Made by a program: the position numbers and the translations under genes. This document shows positions 58,521 through 64,000 of a DNA stretch of 64,000 nucleotides, one piece after another. Source of the stretch: Geodermatophilaceae bacterium (GTDB taxonomy: Bacteria; Actinomycetota; Actinomycetes; Mycobacteriales; Geodermatophilaceae); the NCBI GenBank assembly GCA_013812145.1, contig JACCTY010000098.1, forward strand, positions 19,044 through 83,043, written 5' to 3'. The notes beneath the pieces are model-generated. The model searched no databases. It saw only the letters and a program-made list of their open reading frames with translations, and was not told where the DNA came from. Position 1 is the stretch's first letter; each line of letters starts with the position of its first letter.

Positions 58521-59421
58521 GCGGGTCAGCGTCGACGTGGACGGGCGCACCCTGCAGCTGTCCAACCTGGGCAAGGTGCTGTACGCCGACACCGGTTTCA
58601 CCAAGGGCCAGGTGATCGACTACTACGCGCGGATCGCCGACGTGCTCCTTCCTCATCTGGCCGGGCGGCCGCTGACCGTGAAGCGTTACCCCGACGGGGT
58701 GGACGGCAAGTTCTTCTTCGAGAAGAACGCCCCGTCACACAAGCCGGCGTGGGTCCGCGCTGTCGAACTACCGACGCCGGGCAGCACGCGGCAGCGCGAG
58801 ACGATCCGGTACATCGTCGTCGACGGCCTCCCGACGCTGATCTGGCTGGCCAACCTGGCCGCGCTGGAGCTGCACGTTCCGCAGTGGACAGTCGGGCCGC
58901 GCGGGGGCGTGCGCGGTGCGGATCTGATGGTGTTCGACCTTGATCCCGGTCCGCCGGCGACGATCGTCGACTGCGCGTGGGTCGCCGCGATCGTCCGCGA
59001 CGTCCTGGCCGAGGACGGCCTGTACGCCTGTGCCAAGACGAGCGGCTCCAAGGGAATGCAGCTGTACGTGCCGCTCGAGGAGGTCGACCCGGAACGGCCC
59101 TGGGAGTACGCCCGCCGGCTGGCCCAGCGCGTCGCCAAGGAGCACCCGGACCGGGTGGTGTGGCAGATGACAAAGGCGCTGCGGAGCGGGAAGGTGCTCA
59201 TCGACTGGAGCCAGAACAGCGCCGCCAAGACGACGGTGGCGCCCTACTCGCTGCGCGCCCGTCCCGCGCCCACGGTTTCGGCGCCGGTCACGTGGGAGGA
59301 GATCGAGGCCTGCCGGACGGAGACGGATCTACGCTTCACCACCGACGAGGTGCTGGAGCGGGTGGCCGAACACCGGGACCTGTTCCAACGGCTGCGCGGC
59401 CCCGGCTTCACCCTCCCGTAA
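58498..59421 (+). CDS. LigD-type primase-polymerase (Pol domain) protein
   Basis: 307 residues. The archaeo-eukaryotic primase fold shows the catalytic FDLDPGP (Asp147, Asp149), KTSGSKGMQLYVPL and DWSQNSAAKTTVAPYS. It is the stand-alone form of the LigD polymerase domain, used in non-homologous end joining. It is coupled to the ligase gene. No Ku gene or phosphoesterase domain is in the window. Confidence 0.92.
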   Translation: MYGVPNSERVSVDVDGRTLQLSNLGKVLYADTGFTKGQVIDYYARIADVLLPHLAGRPLTVKRYPDGVDGKFFFEKNAPSHKPAWVRAVELPTPGSTRQRETIRYIVVDGLPTLIWLANLAALELHVPQWTVGPRGGVRGADLMVFDLDPGPPATIVDCAWVAAIVRDVLAEDGLYACAKTSGSKGMQLYVPLEEVDPERPWEYARRLAQRVAKEHPDRVVWQMTKALRSGKVLIDWSQNSAAKTTVAPYSLRARPAPTVSAPVTWEEIEACRTETDLRFTTDEVLERVAEHRDLFQRLRGPGFTLP

Positions 59422-59440
59422 CCGGCCCACCCGGCGATGA

Positions 59441-60430
59441 TCAGTAGGGGTCGGAGGCAAAGCCCGCGCGGTCGACCCGACGGTGGAACCGCATGCCGGT
59501 CAGCCCGCCGATGATCGCGCCGATCAGCGTCACCCCGAGCACGATGCCGATGGCGATCAGGGTTTCCGCGGTCACCGTGTCGAAGTCGACCCGGAAGTCC
59601 GGCAGGCTGACATTCTGGGCCAGGTCGCTGTTGGTGTCGAACAAGACTCCGATCAGCGTCAGGATGGCGGCGAGTATCACCGCCCACAGCCACACGGCGA
59701 CCCCCTGGCGGGCGCCGTTGAAGCGAGCCATCCGTCCGGCGACATAGCCGCCGCAGTAGTAGGCGACGAACAGGATCACCAGACCGGCGATGATCTTGGT
59801 AAGCCCAAGCGTGCTGGGGTCCTGGGACGAGGTGCTGCCGTCCACCGTCGTGCTCAGGTCCAAGGCGGAGGCGACTGCGGCAACAACGGCCACCAGGATG
59901 ACGGTGGCGCCAACGGCGGTCAGCCAGCCGAAAAAGGCGGCGCCGACCTTGACCCCGCCGAACGCCTCCTTCTCCCGAGCGCGCACTGCGTCACCGTCCA
60001 GCGCCGATGCCCCGTCTGGGGACCGGTTCGGGTCTTGCTCCTGGTAAGCGTCCTGCTGGTAGGGGTCCGCGTGGTGTTCGCGGTCACCTTGTGACGGGTA
60101 GCCGCCGTGGTCGTGCTGCCCGGGAGGTCCGTGCTCCTCCGGTTGGGTCCAGCCAGGCCCCCCTCCGTAGGCCGGGGCGGCCGGCGGCGCGGACCCGGGC
60201 TGCCCCTCCCCTGCCGACGTTCGCTCGGTCGGCTGCCGCCCCGACCAAGATGATGTCGCCGGCGGCGTCAACTGTCCCGGCGGTGCCGACTGGGCCGGGT
60301 CGCCCTGACCAGGCATTGCGGCGGTCTGATCCGGCCGTGCGGCAGTGGCTCCCGGCCGCTGCCCGGCAGTGTCATCCGGCGCCTCCGCGGCATCGTCGCG
60401 GTTCGGCGGATCGTACGGATGTGACGGCAT
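59441..60430 (-). CDS. Pro-rich membrane protein (YrzE-like TM region)
   Basis: 329 residues. The first 150 are low-complexity, rich in Pro, Gln, Asp and Gly. Then follow four membrane helices (VGAAFFGWLTAVGATVILVA; KIIAGLVILFVAYYCGGYVA; GVAVWLWAVILAAILTLIGV; IGIVLGVTLIGAIIGGLTGM). ATG 60430 has an AGGGGG upstream. Function unknown. Confidence 0.78.
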   Translation of the reverse strand: MPSHPYDPPNRDDAAEAPDDTAGQRPGATAARPDQTAAMPGQGDPAQSAPPGQLTPPATSSWSGRQPTERTSAGEGQPGSAPPAAPAYGGGPGWTQPEEHGPPGQHDHGGYPSQGDREHHADPYQQDAYQEQDPNRSPDGASALDGDAVRAREKEAFGGVKVGAAFFGWLTAVGATVILVAVVAAVASALDLSTTVDGSTSSQDPSTLGLTKIIAGLVILFVAYYCGGYVAGRMARFNGARQGVAVWLWAVILAAILTLIGVLFDTNSDLAQNVSLPDFRVDFDTVTAETLIAIGIVLGVTLIGAIIGGLTGMRFHRRVDRAGFASDPY

Positions 60431-60504
60431 GACAGCCCCCTTGTCCCGGCCAATACACCCGCGGTACCACCGCGGCACCGGCGCGATCCGCCGGATCAGC
60501 TAAC

Positions 60505-60523
60505 CCTTGCACAGCCGACGTGC
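60505..60523. terminator. Hairpin after the monooxygenase gene
   Basis: TTGCAC (60505-60510) and GTGCAA (60518-60523) form a perfect 6-bp stem with a 7-nt loop, 26 bp after the monooxygenase stop on the minus strand. A second repeat GATCC/GGATC is at 60483-60495. Confidence 0.5.
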
Positions 60524-60548
60524 AATGGCAGGGTGCCCGGCCGGTGCG

Positions 60549-62342
60549 TCAGCTCGCGACCCGAGCCAGCAGACCTTCCTCGATCGCCTTGATCTTCAGC
60601 GCCAGGAACTTCGAGTAGTGCCGGGACTGGTGCAGGTTGCCGCCCATGAACCAGAAGCCGTCGTGACCGGAGTCCCGCCAGATCGTTCGCAGCTCACCTT
60701 CCTCGTCCAGCCCCCACACCGGTGTACACCTGTCGGCGACGGCGTTGCCCAACAGCGCCCTGGCGCTCTCGCGCATGTTCTCGTAGCCGGTCGCGAGGAC
60801 GACGATGTCCGCCGCCAACTCGGTCCCGTCCGTGAACTCGACCCCGGTCGCGGTGAACCGCTCGATCTCCACGCCCTGCTTGACGAGGATCTTCCCGTCC
60901 GCGATGAGCTGCGACGCGCCGACGTCGATGTAGTAGCCGCCGCCACGTCGCAGGTACTTCATGAACAGGCCGCTGCCGTCCTCACCGTAGTCGATCTTGA
61001 AACCAGCCTGCTCCAGGCCGGTGAGCAGATCCTTGTCCAGCTCGGCGATCTGTTGGGTCGCGCCCTGGTGGATGTGGGCGAGCACCGGATAGGGGATGGA
61101 GGCGAAGATCAGGTCCGCGTCCTCGGTCGGCGGACCGCCCTCCTCGTAGGTGCCCGCGAAGAGCGTCGCGATCCCGTTCTCGCTGGTCATGACGTACGTC
61201 GACGAACGCTGCACCATCGTGACGTTCGCGCCCTGTTCGTGAAAGTCGTGCGCGATGTCGTGCCCGCTGTTGCACGAGCCGACCACGATCGCGTTCTTCC
61301 CGGCGTAGGCCTGGCCGCTGGAGTGTCCGCTGGAGTGCGTCACGACTCCGGCGTACACCTCCGCTCCGGGGATCTCCGGAGCCTTGGGTACGCCGCTCAT
61401 CCCGGTCGCGAGCACGACGTGGTTGGGGTGCAGGACCCGCTCGGCGCCGTCCTCTCGCCGCACCGTGGCGGTCCACTTCTTGGTCGCGTCGTCGTACGAC
61501 GCGGACAGCAGTTCGGTCCTGGTCCAGACGTTGAGTTCCATGCTCGACGCGTAGGACTCGAACCAGTCGGCGAGCTTGTCCTTGGGGGTGAACACCGGCC
61601 AGTGCTTGGGGAACGGCAGGTATGCCATGTGGTCGTACCAGACCGGGTCGTGCAGGACGAGGGAGCGGTAGCGATTGCGCCAGCTGTCACCGATCCGCTC
61701 GTTCCGCTCGATGACCAGGGTGTCCACGTCGAGCTGACCGAGCCGCGCGGCGATCGACAGCCCGGCCTGACCGGCGCCCACGACGAGCACCTGCGGCTCG
61801 TCCTCGGTGAAGTCCCGCTTGGCGCGCCGGCGATCCAGCCAGCTCGTCCGCCGCTCCTGCTCGCCGTGGTTGACCCCCTTGACCCGATTCGGGCCGAGCC
61901 GCTCCTCGTGACCCTTGAGCTCCTCCATCGCGGTGAGCACGGTCCAGCCCTTCCAGTGCTCACCCGCAGGCATCAGCCGGAAGAAGCCGCGACCTCGCGC
62001 GATCGCGGTCTCGAAGTCGAAGAAGCCCTGAACCCAGCGGGTGTTCTCGTCCGCCTCGACGAGCTCCGGTGGCTTGCCCTCGGTGAGGCGGAACGCGCTG
62101 GGCCGGGTGGCCTGCAGAGTTGCCGCGAGCGTGCTCTTGATGGCGGCCGTCCCGTGGATGGTGCGCAGATCCCAGGTGAATGTCAGCAGGTCGCGCCACC
62201 AGCCCTCGGCCAGGAACAGGTAGTCGACTGCGTCGAGGTCACCTTCTCGGAGCGCCGTACCGAAGGCGTCCAGCCAGGTGCGTGCGACGTCGTACGCCGG
62301 ATCCTGGGCGGTCTGGGCCGGTGCGTCCAAGGTGCTCGTCAT
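60549..62342 (-). CDS. Flavin-containing monooxygenase with SnoaL-like N-terminal domain
   Basis: 597 residues. Residues 1 to about 150 have a SnoaL/NTF2-like fold (WLDAFGTALREGDLDAVDYLF, TFTWDLRTIHG). From about 180 it is a flavin monooxygenase: FAD site VLVVGAGQAGLSIAARLG, NADPH site AIVVGSCNSGHDIAHDF and the VVLATGYENM signature. The segment YAGVVTHSSGHSSG is in place of the FxGxxxHxxxW fingerprint. It probably oxidises a ketone, amine or similar small substrate. ATG 62342 begins MTSTLDAPA. Confidence 0.9.
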   Translation of the reverse strand: MTSTLDAPAQTAQDPAYDVARTWLDAFGTALREGDLDAVDYLFLAEGWWRDLLTFTWDLRTIHGTAAIKSTLAATLQATRPSAFRLTEGKPPELVEADENTRWVQGFFDFETAIARGRGFFRLMPAGEHWKGWTVLTAMEELKGHEERLGPNRVKGVNHGEQERRTSWLDRRRAKRDFTEDEPQVLVVGAGQAGLSIAARLGQLDVDTLVIERNERIGDSWRNRYRSLVLHDPVWYDHMAYLPFPKHWPVFTPKDKLADWFESYASSMELNVWTRTELLSASYDDATKKWTATVRREDGAERVLHPNHVVLATGMSGVPKAPEIPGAEVYAGVVTHSSGHSSGQAYAGKNAIVVGSCNSGHDIAHDFHEQGANVTMVQRSSTYVMTSENGIATLFAGTYEEGGPPTEDADLIFASIPYPVLAHIHQGATQQIAELDKDLLTGLEQAGFKIDYGEDGSGLFMKYLRRGGGYYIDVGASQLIADGKILVKQGVEIERFTATGVEFTDGTELAADIVVLATGYENMRESARALLGNAVADRCTPVWGLDEEGELRTIWRDSGHDGFWFMGGNLHQSRHYSKFLALKIKAIEEGLLARVAS

Positions 62343-62420
62343 GCTGACTCCGCTTCGTCGGTGGCGTTGCTTCGTTATACCGGCCAGGCGGGGCCCGCGC
62401 ATCGGCATGTCGGGTAGTTG

Positions 62421-62449
62421 TTGGTTCTGTCGCCCGCGGGTGCTACAAA
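62421..62449 (+). promoter_or_regulatory. Sigma-70-like promoter before surface protein gene
   Basis: TTGGTT (62421-62426), 17-bp spacer and TACAAA (62444-62449) fit a vegetative promoter. Downstream, GACGACCAC (62456-62464) and GTGGTCGTC (62510-62518) could form a 5'-UTR hairpin. The start codon is at 62550. Confidence 0.5.
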
Positions 62450-62549
62450 GGCTGTGACGACCACGTACCGTCGCTGCCACCACGCCCCTGCCTGCTCCGT
62501 TCTCCGTCGGTGGTCGTCGATCCGCCCGGGTCGACCCATGGAGACAACG

Positions 62550-64000
62550 ATGCGCGCACGTTCGATGGTGCTGTCCCTGATCGTTGCCACCGCGGTGGCG
62601 GCGGCTGGTCCCATTGCTGCCCCAGCGGCAGCCGCCGGCGAGGTGCTGTTCGTCGTGGCGGCTCCCGGCGCGCCGACCCCCGGTGAGACCGCAGTACGCG
62701 GGCGGCTCGCCGACGCCGGCCACCTCGTGACCCTCGCCGACGACAACACAGTCAGCCAGGCGCAGGCAGCGGGGGTGGCGTTCGTCCTGGTCGGCCAGTC
62801 CGCCAGCTCCAACCTCGCCACTGTCAAGTCCCTCGCTTCCGTCGAGGTGCCGATCTGGGTCGCCAAGCCGTACCTGTTCGACGACTTCGGGCTCACCGGC
62901 GCCGTTCCCGGAACGGACTACGCCGACAAGCCGGGCTCGACCCTGACGATCGCCGACGCGACCCACCCGATGGCGGCCGGGCGCACAGGCACGGTCACCA
63001 TCCAGTCCGGCGGACGGCTGTCCATCGGCCGCCCCGCCGCCTCGGCCAGCATCGTCGCCCGGGCCGGCACCGATCCGAGCGTGTTCACCGTGCAGCCCGG
63101 CGACACTCTGGCCAACGGTTCGCCCGCCCCGGCCTGCCGGGTCACCTTCCCGGTCTTCGGCAATGCGCCTAGCACGTACACCGCCGACGGCTGGGCGATG
63201 TTCGACGCCACCGCATCCTGGACAGCGGCCAACTGCACCGCCGGGCCGCCCGTCGACACGCCGCCGGAGGTCACCGTCACGTTCCCGTCCGCCGGCTCCT
63301 CGATCAGCGACACGGTCGCGCTCACCGCGACCGCGACCGACGACACCGGCGTCATGAACGTGGCTTTCGACGTCGACGGCGCACCGGTGGGAGTCGACGA
63401 CAGTGCGCCGTACTCGGTGCTCTGGAACTCCGGAGGCGTCTCGGACGGGACGCACACGGTGACGGCCACGGCGACGGACACGGCCGGTCAGGCCGGTACC
63501 GACACCGTCCCCTTCACCGTTGCCAACGGACCGCCCCCGACTGGCGGCGACGTGCTGCTCGTCGTGGCCGCTCCCGCGGCGTTGACCGGCGGTGAGAACG
63601 CCGTCGTCGGCCGGCTCACGGCCAGCGGCTTCACGGTCACGGTGGCCGACGACAACGCGGTCTCCGCCACGCAGACAACCGGCAAGTCCTTCGTCCTGGT
63701 TGGCCAGTCGACGAACGCCAACCTCGCCTCGGTCAAGTCCCTGGCAGGGGTCTCCGTTCCGGTGTGGGTCGCCAAGCCGTACCTGTTCGACGATTTCGGC
63801 CTGACCGGTCCAGTTGCGGGCACCGACTACGGCGACAAGCCGGGATCGGCACTGACGATCGCCGACCCGGCACACCCGCTCGCCGCGGGTCGGACCGGAA
63901 CGGTGACCATCCAGTCCGGCGGGCGGGTCTCCTGGGGCCGCCCGGCCGCGGCCGCGGCGATCGTGGCCCGGGCGGGGGCCGACGCCTCGGTGTTCACCAT
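62550..64000 (+). CDS. Secreted repeat protein with Ig-like domain (3' end outside window)
   Basis: An open frame of over 480 codons runs to the window edge. A signal peptide (MRARSMVLSLIVATAVAAAG, then PIAAPAAAAG) starts it; GGAGA precedes ATG 62550. Domain A (GEVLFVVAAPGAP, VAKPYLFDDFGLTG, TIADATHPMAAGRTG, GTVTIQSGGRL) is about 200 residues, then an Ig-like Big-type domain (PPEVTVTFPSAGSSISDTV). Domain A recurs from about residue 335 (GDVLLVVAAPAAL, VAKPYLFDDFGLTGP). The period is 303 residues (909 bp). Extracellular; function unknown, with a structural or binding role likely. I see no catalytic motif. Confidence 0.85.
   Translation, partial: MRARSMVLSLIVATAVAAAGPIAAPAAAAGEVLFVVAAPGAPTPGETAVRGRLADAGHLVTLADDNTVSQAQAAGVAFVLVGQSASSNLATVKSLASVEVPIWVAKPYLFDDFGLTGAVPGTDYADKPGSTLTIADATHPMAAGRTGTVTIQSGGRLSIGRPAASASIVARAGTDPSVFTVQPGDTLANGSPAPACRVTFPVFGNAPSTYTADGWAMFDATASWTAANCTAGPPVDTPPEVTVTFPSAGSSISDTVALTATATDDTGVMNVAFDVDGAPVGVDDSAPYSVLWNSGGVSDGTHTVTATATDTAGQAGTDTVPFTVANGPPPTGGDVLLVVAAPAALTGGENAVVGRLTASGFTVTVADDNAVSATQTTGKSFVLVGQSTNANLASVKSLAGVSVPVWVAKPYLFDDFGLTGPVAGTDYGDKPGSALTIADPAHPLAAGRTGTVTIQSGGRVSWGRPAAAAAIVARAGADASVFT

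Noticed and set aside
60549..63875. A 1108-codon minus-strand open frame covering the monooxygenase and the secreted protein
   Set aside because: Only codons after ATG 62342 are the monooxygenase. The upstream part is antisense to a plus-strand gene with a signal peptide, repeats and normal domains.

Overview
The window is chromosomal DNA of a very GC-rich, mycothiol-making actinomycete. The evidence is the actinobacterial marker set: mshA and mshD (mycothiol), SenX3-RegX3, GlnR, a DUF2516 protein, an HbhA-like lysine-rich protein, DUF1416 next to a CysA/SseA sulfurtransferase, DUF5709, and an NDMA-dependent alcohol dehydrogenase of the mycofactocin-linked type. Codon use is uniformly GC-rich and GTG starts are common. 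The genus cannot be fixed from sequence alone. No rRNA, tRNA, phage, insertion sequence or CRISPR array was found. Most long open frames opposite real genes are antisense shadows.

Layout. 1-7 kb: a VWA protein (cut by the window edge) and its MoxR-type ATPase, a zinc alcohol dehydrogenase, an acetyltransferase, an acyl-CoA ligase, a frameshifted DUF559 gene and a GlxA-type regulator. 7-12 kb: the classic mshA - ybjN-like - gpmA - senX3 - regX3 run. 12-22 kb: SDR, glutaryl-CoA-type dehydrogenase, murB, an ECF42-type sigma factor with its DGPF/YCII partner, PPK2, methyltransferase, macrodomain and AlaX genes, then an HbhA-like protein with its XRE regulator, and peptide deformylase. 22-27 kb: asparaginase and BKACE, a vapBC toxin-antitoxin pair, ygfZ, fur and pabC. 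27-31 kb: a candidate structured RNA, a small lysine-rich protein, nitrobindin, and DUF1416-sulfurtransferase preceded by a cysteine-containing leader peptide.

31-39 kb: glnR, mshD, then phoU and pstSCAB with PHO-box-like 11-bp repeats, followed by a response regulator lacking its phospho-acceptor Asp and a MEDS-ATPase regulator. The SenX3-RegX3 pair at 7-9 kb is the expected controller of this phosphate block. 39-47 kb: an amputated SURF1 remnant, an LCP protein, and a five-gene liv branched-chain amino acid/amide ABC operon. 47-54 kb: topoisomerase IB, then a stress-flavoured set (DUF5709, idi, Rieske-DUF2231, DUF2795, a TM-helix channel, PRC-barrel and ChaB proteins). 54-64 kb: a phytoene-dehydrogenase-like oxidoreductase, a SigF/SigB-family sigma factor, a GPGG micropeptide, a LigD split into separate ligase and polymerase genes, a Pro-rich membrane protein, a SnoaL-FMO monooxygenase, and the start of a secreted protein with a 303-residue internal repeat.

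The most interesting items not explained by ordinary genes are the multi-branched RNA candidate at 27.1-27.3 kb, the Cys leader peptide at 29.5 kb, a 40-nt leader shared in frame by two unrelated genes (23.9 and 45.9 kb), and a hairpin-rich repeat family present at 19.7 and 54.4 kb.
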